In this document: piece after piece, positions 1 through 10,141 of the stretch | Layout: each line of letters starts with the position of its first letter | Position numbering within the stretch: the first letter of the stretch is position 1 | Assembly (NCBI GenBank): GCA_017481745.1 | Contig: JAFUOV010000006.1 | Location: forward strand, 62,001-126,000 | DNA from: Bacteroidaceae bacterium | GTDB taxonomy: Bacteria > Bacteroidota > Bacteroidia > Bacteroidales > Barnesiellaceae_A | Length of the DNA: 64,000 bases | Direction: 5' to 3' | Made by a program: the position numbers and the translations under genes | The notes under the pieces: generated by a model | Told to the model about the DNA's origin: nothing | The model's database searches: none | What the model saw: the letters and a program-made list of their open reading frames with translations, nothing else

Positions 1-52
1 TGCCAAAATTTTCTTTCGACACACCCTCAATAGCTTGATATCTTATGCTCTA

Positions 53-2713
53 TTAACGACCCGATTGTGTGATTTTCTCACGCAAGCGGTTGTTGAAATC
101 GTTCGCTTTGATAAGCTCCTCGATGGTGAGGTGCATGCGATGTTTCCAATAGAACGGGTTGATAGCGGGAACGTTGATACGCTCGTCGAGCGGGTTTTCG
201 CGGCGCAAGTCGCCATCCATCGACAACCAGTCTTGCAAGGGCAAGATGACAAGCATCGAAGGCGAAGCGAGGTGATGCTCGAGGATGCGCTCGCAGATGT
301 AGGGCTCGCAGAAGTAGGGGCTGTTGCCACCGAAACACAATACTCGGTTGTAGAAGTCTTGCATGTGTTCGCGAGCTTCTTCCCACCAGCCGCGTATACC
401 CGACATATCGTGTGTCGAGGTGGTTGCTACCGAGAGGTAGGGATAGTTCCATGTGCAGCCAAATTGGTTGTTAACCTCTTTGGGCATACGTTGTACCTCG
501 AGCGAGAGGATTTGCAGTTGCTCCATCACAGCGGGAACGCAGTGAGGTATCATACCGAGGTCTTCACCGCACACGAGCATATTGGTAGCCGATAGCAGAG
601 GAGGAAGTTTCTTCATTGCTTCGTGATACCAGAAGTCGTTATGACGGTAGTAGTAGAAGTCGTTGTAGAGGGCATCGAACGCGTGGCGTTGGTACTCGGG
701 CATAGATTGGTAGATGTACGATTGCCATGCCGAGATGCGGGGGTGGTAATGACCTTTCTTGACAGGATCTTCTACAAACAATACCTCGTCGTGCAGGCGC
801 ATAAGACCCTCGCGAAGTGCTACGCTACGCTCGTCGTCGCAGTTGGCAAAGAGGTCGTACACCTTGCGTTGTGTGTTGACCTCGGGGCGCATGCCATAGC
901 AGCCGCCACCCAGAGGCGAGAGGTACTCGTTGCGGGCATCGTTGGCATATTGACCAAAGATGTCGCCGAGCATATACTCGCGGATGTAGGGGTATGTGTA
1001 GAGGTTCTTGTCGAAGTTGAAGCCACGTGAGCCCAACTCTTCGGCTGTGAAGGGGAGTGCAGGGTTGAAGTGTCCGAGCAAGCCATGAATGGCATCGCAA
1101 GGAATTTCCCAAATGCGGAAGAAGCCGAGGATGTGGTCGATACGATAAGCATCGAAATACTCTGCCATCTTGCTGAAGCGCGATTTCCACCATGCGTAGC
1201 CATCTTTATCCATCTCTTCCCAGTTGTATGTGGGGAGGAACCAGTTCTGTCCGAGAACCGAGAAGTCATCGGGTGGTGCACCGGCTTGGCTGTCGAGGTG
1301 GAAGTATTTGGGAGTAGACCATGCATCGGCACTGCGGGGGCTGATACCGATGGGTATATCGCCTTTCAATACCACGCCTTTGCTGTGTGCGTAGGCGCGA
1401 GTGGCTTGCAGTTGCAAGTGTAAGTGGTATTGTGTATAGTAGTGCAAGCGCATTGTGTTGCAATAGGGGCTTTCGGGTGCATCGAAAGTTGCAATGGCAT
1501 TGGCATCGTAAACGGCAAACGAACCCCATTGGTGGAAGTCGGGTGTGCCGGTGTAGCTACACAATGTGCGGTAGGCAGCGTAGGGTACAAGCCAATATTT
1601 GTTTTCGTTGAAGAAAGCAGTGTACTCTTTCGATGCAAGTACGGCATCGCCTTCTTGAGCAAATATCTCGGTGAGATATTCATTCTTCACACGGTTTACG
1701 CGCTCATAGTCAACGTCGGGCAATACATTCAACTCCTTGCGGATGTTCTCGTAGTAGTCGCGACGTGCTTTGTCTTTGAGTTTGCCTACCTCCTCGATAC
1801 GCAAGTATTGGGGATGGAGAGCATATATCGAGTTGGCACTATAGGGGTATGAGTCGTGCCAAGTGCCTGTCATTGTGGTGTCGTTGATAGGCAGGATTTG
1901 GATGATGCGTTGCTCGGTATCGGCAGCCCAATCTACGAGCAAACGAAGGTCGGCAAAGTCGCCCACACCGAAGCTCTTTTCGCTACGCAATGAGAATACG
2001 GGCACTGCCACACCTGCACCTTTCCAAGTGCGCGATGATACCACAACTTGTGTGTCGGAGAGTACTACAGCCTCGCTCTCGGCTATTTGAGGAACGATGA
2101 AGTGGCGGTTGTTGCGGTTTTCCCACACTCTCACTTCGCCGCTCTTGGCATCGAGGATGACATATTTGTAGTCAAACTCGCTACCTGCTTTGGCAGCATC
2201 AATAACGGCACTCCATACGGGGAAGTGCTTGTCGTTCAATTTTACAGCTTTCTTTACGTCCCAGTTACCAAGGGCTTTGCAGCTACCCACTACTGCAAGC
2301 ACTTCGTCGGGTGCAATAGCAGCCGATTTCACTTGCAACAAGATAGAGCCGGGCTTGGCATTGAGGGTAGTCTTTTTGGGGCTCTTGCGGGCGTAGATAC
2401 TTTGTGTAAATGCCGAGCTGAAGAAGGCATTGTCGACGGGTATATCGTTCCATGAATCGAACACGCGACAATTGGTTGTCTGCTTGTTGATGTGTACTTC
2501 ATGGGGTTCGCCCCACTCGGTGCGAACTGTTGAGCCGTCACGACAAACTACATATTTGTACTTGACGGTTGTGGTTTCAGGGCAATTTATTTCTATTTGC
2601 CAGTTGTCAGTATCGACATACATAAGAGGGTGTATGTAGTCTTCGCCGTCGAAGATGACACCGATAGACTCTCCCCAGTAGGTATGGTACTTAACGCTTA
2701 ATGTTAACGTCAT
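53..2713 (-). CDS. malQ: 4-alpha-glucanotransferase (amylomaltase), DPE2-type with tandem starch-binding domains
   Basis: This 886-residue cytoplasmic enzyme would transfer alpha-1,4-glucan segments between maltodextrins or glycogen during glucan turnover. The N-terminal part looks like two CBM20-type starch-binding domains (about residues 1-80 and 120-210; the second contains VVGSCKALGNWD, typical of the fold). The GH77 catalytic domain runs from about residue 235. It holds the nucleophile region FDAYRIDHILGFFR, the acid/base CGEDLG and the downstream STHD...GWW motif. CBM20-CBM20-GH77 is the architecture of plant DPE2 and of its Bacteroidales relatives, and is longer than E. coli MalQ. No signal peptide is present. 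The gene is alone, reading leftward, with 157 bases to the next gene. The family is clear; the exact acceptor specificity is inferred. Confidence 0.93.
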   Translation of the reverse strand: MTLTLSVKYHTYWGESIGVIFDGEDYIHPLMYVDTDNWQIEINCPETTTVKYKYVVCRDGSTVRTEWGEPHEVHINKQTTNCRVFDSWNDIPVDNAFFSSAFTQSIYARKSPKKTTLNAKPGSILLQVKSAAIAPDEVLAVVGSCKALGNWDVKKAVKLNDKHFPVWSAVIDAAKAGSEFDYKYVILDAKSGEVRVWENRNNRHFIVPQIAESEAVVLSDTQVVVSSRTWKGAGVAVPVFSLRSEKSFGVGDFADLRLLVDWAADTEQRIIQILPINDTTMTGTWHDSYPYSANSIYALHPQYLRIEEVGKLKDKARRDYYENIRKELNVLPDVDYERVNRVKNEYLTEIFAQEGDAVLASKEYTAFFNENKYWLVPYAAYRTLCSYTGTPDFHQWGSFAVYDANAIATFDAPESPYCNTMRLHYYTQYHLHLQLQATRAYAHSKGVVLKGDIPIGISPRSADAWSTPKYFHLDSQAGAPPDDFSVLGQNWFLPTYNWEEMDKDGYAWWKSRFSKMAEYFDAYRIDHILGFFRIWEIPCDAIHGLLGHFNPALPFTAEELGSRGFNFDKNLYTYPYIREYMLGDIFGQYANDARNEYLSPLGGGCYGMRPEVNTQRKVYDLFANCDDERSVALREGLMRLHDEVLFVEDPVKKGHYHPRISAWQSYIYQSMPEYQRHAFDALYNDFYYYRHNDFWYHEAMKKLPPLLSATNMLVCGEDLGMIPHCVPAVMEQLQILSLEVQRMPKEVNNQFGCTWNYPYLSVATTSTHDMSGIRGWWEEAREHMQDFYNRVLCFGGNSPYFCEPYICERILEHHLASPSMLVILPLQDWLSMDGDLRRENPLDERINVPAINPFYWKHRMHLTIEELIKANDFNNRLREKITQSGR

Positions 2714-2870
2714 GATGTGGGTATTTTAAGTTTTTAGTGGCTAAAATTACTCCATTTATACCAATGTAAGTTGCAGCTTGTTACAAATTCTATATGTAAT
2801 ATTGTGCAATCGTTTTCGCTTTTGCCTCAAAATGATGCTTTTGTCGCCTTATAGCGTTAAAAAATGCGAA

Positions 2871-4988
2871 TTACAATTTTACAAATTTGTATGTCTTAGA
2901 ACCTCTGTTTGTGCAAATGTTTATGTAGTAAACACCTTGTTGGCTGCCGGGTATCAGCCATTCGACAGGAGTGCCGGGCTGTACCTCTTGGAGAGTGGTT
3001 GTTGATAGGCATATACCCGACGAAGTGTAAATAGATATTGTCATATCGCTGCTATACTCGTGCGATACAATGTTAAACTCACCATTACCTATGGTGGGGT
3101 ATAGTGTTACTCCGTTGTCTTGTTGGGGAGCAGATATGTTGTTTGCCTCGAGTATGTAATAAAGACCGGCATATGGGTTTATTTTACCATAACCGCTACC
3201 GGCGGGGTCGGTTGTGTAGCTGTCTTGTGTAGCTGTCAGTTTCAATACCTCTTTGGCTTGCTCGGGGGTGAGGCTTGGCTCGGCTTGCAACCATAGGGCG
3301 TAGGTGCCGGTTACAACGGGTGCTGCCATCGAAGTGCCCGAATTGGCTCCGTAGTAGTATGTTTTGCCACCTATATCATAGGTGCGTTCTACCTTGCCGT
3401 TGAAGTAGTTTTGCGTGTCGGCTGCCAATGAGTCGTTGAAAGCAGCAGTGATGAGACTGCCCGGCGCACATATCTCGGGCTTCATACGTCCGTCGGCAGT
3501 GTATCCACGACTTGAGAAGGGTGAAACGGCGTGTAACTCGTATTCTACTTCAAAGACTTTGGTGGTATTCTTGAGCGTGTCGGATGTGTATGAGCCAACC
3601 GAAGTGATGCGCTTGCCCGTTCCGCCTATTTCGTTGAGGGTCATCTCGGTGTCTCCACCCAACCATCCTTCAAAACCTCTTGTGCTAAACTCGGTGCCGG
3701 GTGTGTTACACCAAACGTTTACTTTGCCGCTTTCGCCCTTCATGCGCAGTGCAAAATAGGCGTTGCCCAAATTGTTGATACCGCTTGCTACGATGTGTGT
3801 GTTGTAACAATTGTTTTCGGGATATAGTTGTGTTGATGCTTCAATGAGCACCTCGCGGTCGAAATATTGCAAAGAGTATTCAAACAACGAGTCCATTGGT
3901 ATCCAACCTGTCCAATCGAGAACCGTATCGGTGCGTCCATGGTATAGCTCTATTCCATATTGTACAGGCTCTTTGCTCCAACCGTCGAGCTCGGGCAATG
4001 CACTGCCGTATTGTCGAAGTCCGGCGCGCACTTCCTTTTCTTGTGTGTCAAAGTCGTGTCCGAGGTGATAATATTCGTTGCCCGAATTTCCCATAGCACC
4101 CACAATCAATCGTCCTGCACCTTGCAGGCTGTCGCACATGATGTCAAACGGCGATGTGCCATCGTGAGGACCCATGTTGCCACCTATGCTCAGGTTGATT
4201 ACACAGGGCATGTTGCATTTCTCGGCATAGTCGAAGATAAATTTGATACCGTCGACAATACCTTCATTATAAATACTTCCATAGTCGGTATGTAGGGCAT
4301 CGACCAGCACGAGCGATGCTTGGCGTGCTACTCCTCCATAAGCAATTTCGTTGAAGGCGCTACCGGCGGCTATAGAGGCTACGTGTGTGCCATGTATCTC
4401 GCTGGGGCAGGGGGCTGCTGCAAAGAGTTCCTCTTGCGTGTCGTACAATGAGCCGTAGCTGTATGGCTCGGGTGCTGTGCCGGTAGTGTCGTTCTGGTTC
4501 CATGCGGCGAGGATACGAGTGCTACCGTCGGGATTGCAAAAGGCTATGTGATCCCATTGGAAGCCTATATCGACAATGCCTACTATCACACCTTTGCCCA
4601 GATAATGGCTTGTGTGTGGTGTTTGTAGTATTTGCTGATAGCCTATATCGGGCAGAGCTACATCCAATAGAGTGTGGGCGTAGTTGCCGGCGTCGATATA
4701 TGATATTGATTTTATTTCGTCGAGCGATGAAAAGCGCGAAGCCGGGATAAGGGCGGTTGTGTAGCCACCGGCTTGTGTGCCTACGATGATGCCATATTCT
4801 TCAAGTTCGTCGATGTCCGATGCTTGCAAGGTTGCCGGTATATACCACTCTTGGCTGCTGCCTTTGGCGCGCTGTGCCTTGAGGCTTATTTGATTTTTGT
4901 GTATTTGGGCTTTGGGCGAGTATTGTGGTTGTGCACAGATAGTACCTATAAATAGGCACGCAATAAACGAAAAGATAATTTTTTTCAT
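2871..4988 (-). CDS. secreted subtilisin-like serine protease (S8) with T9SS sorting domain
   Basis: The start chosen is MKKIIFSFIA, a good signal peptide ending near CAQ-20. The frame stays open further upstream but that part overlaps uvrA. The 705-residue product is a peptidase S8 enzyme with catalytic Asp140 (IVDIGF), His202 (EIHGTHVASIAAG), an oxyanion Asn near 301 (MGNSGNE) and Ser553 (SGTSMAAP). The last 75-80 residues (from about VTLYPTIGNGEFN to KTYKFVKL) have the beta-sandwich pattern of a type A T9SS C-terminal signal, so the protein is probably exported across the outer membrane and anchored or released. Its start codon lies one base after the uvrA stop, so the two are probably co-transcribed and translationally coupled despite unrelated roles. 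Substrate unknown. Confidence 0.9.
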   Translation of the reverse strand: MKKIIFSFIACLFIGTICAQPQYSPKAQIHKNQISLKAQRAKGSSQEWYIPATLQASDIDELEEYGIIVGTQAGGYTTALIPASRFSSLDEIKSISYIDAGNYAHTLLDVALPDIGYQQILQTPHTSHYLGKGVIVGIVDIGFQWDHIAFCNPDGSTRILAAWNQNDTTGTAPEPYSYGSLYDTQEELFAAAPCPSEIHGTHVASIAAGSAFNEIAYGGVARQASLVLVDALHTDYGSIYNEGIVDGIKFIFDYAEKCNMPCVINLSIGGNMGPHDGTSPFDIMCDSLQGAGRLIVGAMGNSGNEYYHLGHDFDTQEKEVRAGLRQYGSALPELDGWSKEPVQYGIELYHGRTDTVLDWTGWIPMDSLFEYSLQYFDREVLIEASTQLYPENNCYNTHIVASGINNLGNAYFALRMKGESGKVNVWCNTPGTEFSTRGFEGWLGGDTEMTLNEIGGTGKRITSVGSYTSDTLKNTTKVFEVEYELHAVSPFSSRGYTADGRMKPEICAPGSLITAAFNDSLAADTQNYFNGKVERTYDIGGKTYYYGANSGTSMAAPVVTGTYALWLQAEPSLTPEQAKEVLKLTATQDSYTTDPAGSGYGKINPYAGLYYILEANNISAPQQDNGVTLYPTIGNGEFNIVSHEYSSDMTISIYTSSGICLSTTTLQEVQPGTPVEWLIPGSQQGVYYINICTNRGSKTYKFVKL

Positions 4989-4989
4989 T

Positions 4990-7782
4990 TTATTTGTTAT
5001 TAAGTTTTTCACAAAGGAATTTTCCGGTGTATGAGCGTTGCGATGCAGCCACCTCTTCGGGTGTTCCGCAGCATACCACTTCGCCTCCGGCATCGCCTCC
5101 TTCGGGACCCATATCAATTACGTAATCGGCGCATTTAACAACGTCGAGATTGTGCTCGATGATAACGACGGTATGACCTCGTTCTACAAGATTGTTGAGC
5201 GATTTCATCAGCGTGCCGATGTCATGAAAGTGTAGACCGGTAGTAGGCTCGTCGAAGATAAACATGGTGGGCTCTTGGCGCTCGTTGCTCAAGAAGTAAG
5301 CCAACTTGACACGTTGGTTTTCGCCACCCGAAAGGGTCGACGACGATTGTCCCAACTTTATATATCCCAATCCTACGTCTTGCAGAGGCTTCAGGCGTTT
5401 GATAATGCGCTTTTCGATAGTTCCGTTTATTTCTCCAAAAAATTCTATGGCTTGGTTGATGGTCATATCGAGAATGTCTGAAATATTTTTCTCACGATAT
5501 TCTATATCCAACACTTCTTGTTTGAAGCGCTTTCCTTTGCAACACTCGCACTCAAGGGTGATGTCTGCCATAAACTGCATGGATACGGTTATTGTGCCGT
5601 CGCCTTTGCAATTCTCGCAGCGACCGCCCTCGGCGTTGAACGAGAAGTATGCGGGGGTGAAGCCCATCTGCTTGGCGCTCTGCTGGTCGGCAAAGAGGGC
5701 ACGTATCTCGTCAAATGCTTTCAGATATGTAGCTGCATTGGAGCGGGTGGAGCGACCGATGGGATTTTGGTCGACATACTCGATGTTCTTAATGAGTTGC
5801 ATATCGCCTGTGAGTCGGGCATGTGTGCCGGGTATTTCGCCTCCCAATCCGTAGTGTCGTAGCAGTGCTCGATGCAGAATGGTACTGACGAGGGTCGACT
5901 TGCCCGAGCCACTCACACCGGTTACGACGGTCATAACGCGCAGGGGAAATACGACGTCAATATTCTTCAGGTTGTTCTCGGCTGCACCTTCTACCTTTAT
6001 ATAGTTGTTCCAATGTCGACGTTGCGAGGGAACGGGAATGCTCATTTCGCCGGTAAGATAGCGTATGGTGTAGCTGTTGGTGTCGTTGGGTATGGGGTTG
6101 ATAGTTCCTTGGTATACTACCTCACCACCCAATCGTCCTGCCAAAGGACCTATATCTATTATGTAATCGGCAGCTCGTATTATCTCTTCGTCGTGCTCTA
6201 CGACAATGACCGTATTGCCCAACTGCTGCAGGCGACGTAATACTTTGATAAGCATCTCGGTGTCGCGCGAGTGTAGACCGATACTTGGCTCGTCAAGAAT
6301 GTAGAGCGAGCCAACAAGGCTGCTACCCAACGAGGTGGCCAGGTTGATGCGTTGGCTTTCACCACCCGATAGTGTCGACGATAGACGGTCGAGAGTGATG
6401 TAACTAAGACCTACATCGACGAGAAATTGTATTCTGTTGCGTATTTCGGTGAGTAGGCGCTCGGCTATCTGATGGTCGGTCTCGTCGAGTGTGATGTTGG
6501 CAAAGAATTGATGCAGCTCCTTGACCGACATGCGCACCAGCTGCATGATTGTGTGTCCGCAAACCTTTACGTAAGATGCTGCCGGTTTGAGGCGCGACCC
6601 ATTGCAATGTGGGCAAGTAGTCTTGCCTCTGTATCGCGACAGCATGACACGGTATTGTATCTTATATTGGTTCTCTTGCAGCATCTTGAAGAAGTCGTTT
6701 AAGCCATGTATGCCGTCGCCGCCTTCCCACAAGAGGCGTTTCTCATCGTCCGATAGTTGGTAGTATGGACGATGTATGGGGAACCCCGTATGTTCCGATG
6801 CTGCTATGAAAGCATGTTTCCATGCGCTCATCTTCTCGCCACGCCAGCATATTACGGCATCCTCATATATAGATAAAGTCTTGTTGGGGATAACCAAGTT
6901 CTCGTCGATGCCAATTACTCTGCCAAATCCTTCGCAATGGGGGCATGCTCCGGCGGGGCTGTTGAAGTTGAACATCAGGTCGCTCGGTGTTTCAAAGCGG
7001 ATACCATCTGCCTCAAATCGCTTGCTGAAGTGAAACTCTTTCACGTCGCCGTCTATGTGAAATTGCAGGGTGCACTCATCGCCACCTTCAAAGAAAGCGG
7101 TTTCGGTAGAGTCGGAAAGTCGGCTTATGGCTGCGCCATTGTCGGCTACAGCCATGCGGTCTACCAACAACCTTGCTTCGTCTATATTGCAAGATGCTGT
7201 TTTTGACAGAATATCTTCGATGGCGATAAATTTTCCACCAACCTCTACGCGGGTGAACCCCTCTTTGAGCAAGACTCCAAGATGCTCGTCGAGCGACCTT
7301 TCGGAGGGAATGATGAGGCGTGTGAGTAGCGCAAATCGTGTGCCTGTGGGAAACGAGAGCATGCAGTTTACCACATCGTTTACGTCGTGTCGGCGTACCT
7401 CTTCGCCCGAGATGGGTGAGTAGGTGCGCCCTATGCGGGCAAATAGCATGCGCAGGTAGTCATAAATCTCGGTAGAAGTGCCCACCGTCGAGCGAGGGTT
7501 GCGTGTGTTTACCTTCTGCTCTATGGCGATAGCCGGTGGAATACCTTTTATATAATCGCACTCGGGCTTGTGCATACGACCCAAGAATTGTCGTGCGTAT
7601 GCCGATAGGCTCTCGACATATCGGCGTTGTCCCTCGGCATATAGCGTGTCGAATGCCAATGATGACTTGCCCGAGCCCGATAGCCCCGTTATGACGGTGA
7701 GTGTATTACGTGGGATTTCTATATCAACGTTTTTCAGATTGTTGACCCTTGCTCCCTTTATTGTTATCTTTTGTTGCGACAT
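4990..7782 (-). CDS. uvrA: excinuclease ABC subunit UvrA
   Basis: UvrA is the damage-recognition ATPase of nucleotide excision repair, loading UvrB onto lesions. The start [18 protein letters not shown] was chosen because it matches the family N-terminus; it gives 930 residues, the normal length. Two ABC modules are visible: Walker [10 protein letters not shown] near residue 33 and GVSGSGKST in the second half, with signatures LSGGESQR and LSGGENQR. Zinc-binding cysteine pairs occur at [16 protein letters not shown] and CENCKGDG...CECCKGKR. A minus-strand TAAGTTTG sequence at 7812-7819 fits the -7 box, without a convincing -33 box. Bacteroidales often carry extra UvrA paralogues; whether this is the principal one cannot be told from here. 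Confidence 0.97.
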   Translation of the reverse strand: MSQQKITIKGARVNNLKNVDIEIPRNTLTVITGLSGSGKSSLAFDTLYAEGQRRYVESLSAYARQFLGRMHKPECDYIKGIPPAIAIEQKVNTRNPRSTVGTSTEIYDYLRMLFARIGRTYSPISGEEVRRHDVNDVVNCMLSFPTGTRFALLTRLIIPSERSLDEHLGVLLKEGFTRVEVGGKFIAIEDILSKTASCNIDEARLLVDRMAVADNGAAISRLSDSTETAFFEGGDECTLQFHIDGDVKEFHFSKRFEADGIRFETPSDLMFNFNSPAGACPHCEGFGRVIGIDENLVIPNKTLSIYEDAVICWRGEKMSAWKHAFIAASEHTGFPIHRPYYQLSDDEKRLLWEGGDGIHGLNDFFKMLQENQYKIQYRVMLSRYRGKTTCPHCNGSRLKPAASYVKVCGHTIMQLVRMSVKELHQFFANITLDETDHQIAERLLTEIRNRIQFLVDVGLSYITLDRLSSTLSGGESQRINLATSLGSSLVGSLYILDEPSIGLHSRDTEMLIKVLRRLQQLGNTVIVVEHDEEIIRAADYIIDIGPLAGRLGGEVVYQGTINPIPNDTNSYTIRYLTGEMSIPVPSQRRHWNNYIKVEGAAENNLKNIDVVFPLRVMTVVTGVSGSGKSTLVSTILHRALLRHYGLGGEIPGTHARLTGDMQLIKNIEYVDQNPIGRSTRSNAATYLKAFDEIRALFADQQSAKQMGFTPAYFSFNAEGGRCENCKGDGTITVSMQFMADITLECECCKGKRFKQEVLDIEYREKNISDILDMTINQAIEFFGEINGTIEKRIIKRLKPLQDVGLGYIKLGQSSSTLSGGENQRVKLAYFLSNERQEPTMFIFDEPTTGLHFHDIGTLMKSLNNLVERGHTVVIIEHNLDVVKCADYVIDMGPEGGDAGGEVVCCGTPEEVAASQRSYTGKFLCEKLNNK

Positions 7783-7914
7783 CTTTCTACCTCGATTGCG
7801 TTTTGAACCTACAAACTTACACAATTTTTTTTTAGCGCGAAAGTATCGGCAAACTATTAACGAGATTATGTGTTGTATAGTTGCCTATGCAACTATGTGG
7901 TATATAAAAGAAAA

Positions 7915-7938
7915 GAGTCGCTACTATCGTAACGGCTC
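7915..7938 (-). terminator. probable terminator of the CDSC lipoprotein gene
   Basis: GAGTCG (7915-7920) pairs with CGGCTC (7933-7938) with one G-T wobble. On the minus strand the hairpin is followed by TTTTCTTTTAT. It lies about 27 bases after the stop of the small lipoprotein gene. The stem is short, hence moderate confidence. Confidence 0.45.
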
Positions 7939-7964
7939 AACTTCCTTCTAAATTACTGAATAGA

Positions 7965-8192
7965 TTATTCAGCTACTTTGCAAGAATCGCAAGCTACTTT
8001 GCAAGAATCGCAAGCAACAGTGCAAGAATCACAAGCAACAGTGCAAGAGTCGCAAGCAGTAGCGCAAGAATCGCAAACAGCCTCTACAGCAACTGAATCA
8101 ACAGTTTCTTCAGTAGCCTCAGCGGGTTTGTTGGTGCAAGCTGCAAAAGAAACAGCAGCAGCAACAGCGAAGAATAATACTAACTTTTTCAT
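7965..8192 (-). CDS. small cysteine-repeat lipoprotein (five CDSC motifs)
   Basis: This 75-residue protein starts MKKLVLFFAVAAAVSFAAC, a lipoprotein signal with the lipidated Cys at position 19. A short acidic linker follows, then five copies of a seven-residue unit of the form A-C-D-S-C-(T/K)-V running almost to the end. After lipidation ten cysteines remain, arranged as five CxxC pairs separated by three residues. No enzyme or domain family was recognised. The CxxC spacing suggests soft-metal binding (Zn, Cu, Cd) or a redox or disulfide array in the periplasm or at the surface; this is inference. The gene has its own promoter-like sequence at 8244-8277 and sits alone between uvrA and an acyl-CoA ligase. 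Confidence 0.8.
   Translation of the reverse strand: MKKLVLFFAVAAAVSFAACTNKPAEATEETVDSVAVEAVCDSCATACDSCTVACDSCTVACDSCKVACDSCKVAE
7972..8076 (-). repeat. five tandem 21-bp coding repeats
   Basis: Five consecutive 21-base units begin at 7972, 7993, 8014, 8035 and 8056. The first two are identical and the others differ at a few positions. They encode the CDSC-containing heptads of the small lipoprotein. The two identical units lie at the 3' end of the gene, suggesting recent duplication. Confidence 0.95.
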
Positions 8193-8243
8193 TTTTTCCT
8201 TAATTAAAGATAAAACAATAACTTTGTAGTTTCAAAAACGCGA

Positions 8244-8277
8244 CAAAGGTAGAGATAATTTTTCAATACGTTGCAAG
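8244..8277 (-). promoter_or_regulatory. promoter of the CDSC lipoprotein gene
   Basis: On the minus strand TACCTTTG (8251-8244) is a perfect Bacteroidales -7 box. CTTG (8277-8274) lies 22 bases upstream as a possible -33 box, slightly further than the usual 19-21. The gene starts 52 bases downstream. Confidence 0.5.
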
Positions 8278-8327
8278 AAATTAATGATTTTTTTCTATTT
8301 CTCTCGCAAAATACTCTTTTTATCTCA

Positions 8328-9989
8328 TTAATTTGTATACAAATAGCGTTTTATACTACGTTTTGGCGTTTTTTCAAACTCTTCGGCGTGTAGCTGTATC
8401 TTGGCTATTTGCTCATAAGGAGCAACTATCTGATTGAGATGCTTGCGGTTTTCTTCCATGATTGAGGGCAACTCTTCGTTGCTTATGCCATCGGCATCCA
8501 TTGTCTCGGTGTCGGGGAATACAAGTGCTACCAATCGTCCGTCGCGTTCTACAACAAGGCTTTCCATGACATAGGGCAAGTTGTTGAGTTTTGCCTCAAT
8601 CTCTTCGGGATAGATATTTTGTCCGTTAGCACCGAGCAACATTGTCTTGCAACGACCTTTTATAAAAATTGTGCCATCGGCGCTTATTGTACCCAGGTCG
8701 CCGGTGTGCAACCAACCGTCGCTGTCGAGAACGGCTTTTGTTGCCTCTTCGTTTTTGTAGTAGCCTTGCATGACGTGCTCGCCACGTACACATATCTCGC
8801 CTATCTCGCTGTTGGGGTCGGTCTTGTCTATCTTGGTTTCAACGTAGCCAAACAAGGTGCGACCTGCCGAGCCGGCTTGGAACTCGCGGTGGGGTGTGTG
8901 GCTGATGAGAGGTGCACACTCGGTCATACCGTAACCTACGGTAAGGGGGAATTTGATTTTACGTAAGAACGATTCTACCTCGCCGTTGAGTGCTGCACCG
9001 CCTACGATTACCTCTTCAAACTCACCACCAAACGCATCAACGAGTTTTTTGCGTATTTGAGCGTATATTTGGTCATTAATCAAAGGTATGTTGAGTGCAA
9101 AGCGCATAGCACCCTTGCTGATGAGGGGTTGTATCTGCTTGCGATATATCTTTTCGAGGATAAGGGGTACACATATAATAAGGTGGGGTTTCACCTCAGA
9201 CAAGGCTTTCAACAATATCTTGGGAGAGGGGGTACGACCCAACAAAGTGATGTGTGAGCCGGCGGCAAGAGGGGTGAGGAAGTCGAATGCGCAACCATAG
9301 GCGTGTGCCAAGGGCAACATAGACAAGGCTCTTGAACCTTTGTAGTGGAGGTGTGAACGAAGACCATACATCACGTTTCCGGCAAGGTTGTTGTTGGTGA
9401 GCATTACACCTTTGCTGAAACCGGTTGTTCCCGATGTGTAGTTGATAATAGCAAGTTCTTCATTGCCATTCTCGGCATATACTACATCTTCTTGAGTAAA
9501 GCCGTTGGGATATTTTTTGTTGAACAAGTCGTTGACTGAAGCCAGCTTTTCGTCGATGTTTTCGTCATCTTGTTGTGTCAACAATGAGAAGTCGTCGATT
9601 GATATTGCTGCGCGAATGTTGGGAAGACGTTCGGGCTCGAGGTGTTCCCATATTTGGTTGCTGGCAAAGCACAATTTAGACTCAGAGTGATTGAGAATAT
9701 GGTGCATGTCGTGTGGGTTGAACTCTTGCAAGATAGGTACAAGGATAGCTCCGTATGTGATTACCGACATAAATACGGTACACCATTGGGGTGTGTTCTT
9801 GCCAACAAGAGCTACTTTGTCGCCTTTTTCAATTCCACACTCTTTCATGAAGATATGCAACTTGGCTATCTCTATAGAAAGCTCTTTATAAGAAAGTGTC
9901 TTTTTGGTACTATAATCTGTTAATGCGGGATGTTCCCAATTTTGACGGAAACTGTCTTGATAAATCTTTATAAAACGTTGTTCAATCAT
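8328..9989 (-). CDS. AMP-dependent synthetase/ligase, probable long-chain fatty acid-CoA ligase
   Basis: The 553-residue protein belongs to the ANL adenylate-forming family. The phosphate-binding loop YTSGTTGFSKG is near residues 184-194, followed by the A5 motif GYGMTECAPL, the A7/A8 region DGWLHTGDLG and a C-terminal lysine in TPKRSIKRYLY that would complete adenylation. The family activates carboxylates as acyl-AMP and then acyl-CoA; similarity of layout to FadD-like enzymes suggests fatty acid activation for phospholipid or beta-oxidation use. It is a single leftward gene, divergent from mtaB. CAAAATTA at 10031-10038 gives a minus-strand TAATTTTG that may be its -7 box. Exact acyl specificity is not visible. 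Confidence 0.88.
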   Translation of the reverse strand: MIEQRFIKIYQDSFRQNWEHPALTDYSTKKTLSYKELSIEIAKLHIFMKECGIEKGDKVALVGKNTPQWCTVFMSVITYGAILVPILQEFNPHDMHHILNHSESKLCFASNQIWEHLEPERLPNIRAAISIDDFSLLTQQDDENIDEKLASVNDLFNKKYPNGFTQEDVVYAENGNEELAIINYTSGTTGFSKGVMLTNNNLAGNVMYGLRSHLHYKGSRALSMLPLAHAYGCAFDFLTPLAAGSHITLLGRTPSPKILLKALSEVKPHLIICVPLILEKIYRKQIQPLISKGAMRFALNIPLINDQIYAQIRKKLVDAFGGEFEEVIVGGAALNGEVESFLRKIKFPLTVGYGMTECAPLISHTPHREFQAGSAGRTLFGYVETKIDKTDPNSEIGEICVRGEHVMQGYYKNEEATKAVLDSDGWLHTGDLGTISADGTIFIKGRCKTMLLGANGQNIYPEEIEAKLNNLPYVMESLVVERDGRLVALVFPDTETMDADGISNEELPSIMEENRKHLNQIVAPYEQIAKIQLHAEEFEKTPKRSIKRYLYTN

Positions 9990-10141
9990 AATGAATAGAT
10001 CAGAGTAGCATTAATAATTATTTTCAAGTGCAAAATTATGTAATTGGGTTGGTTATTAATTATTCTTTGCACAACAAATTGACAATATTGCATCAAAATT
10101 GGCACAAAATACCTAACTTTGGGCAAAATTTCAACATAAGA

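Noticed and set aside
7972..8076. Tandem repeats resembling a short CRISPR-like array
   Set aside because: Units are 21 bases with no spacers and are in frame inside a lipoprotein gene.
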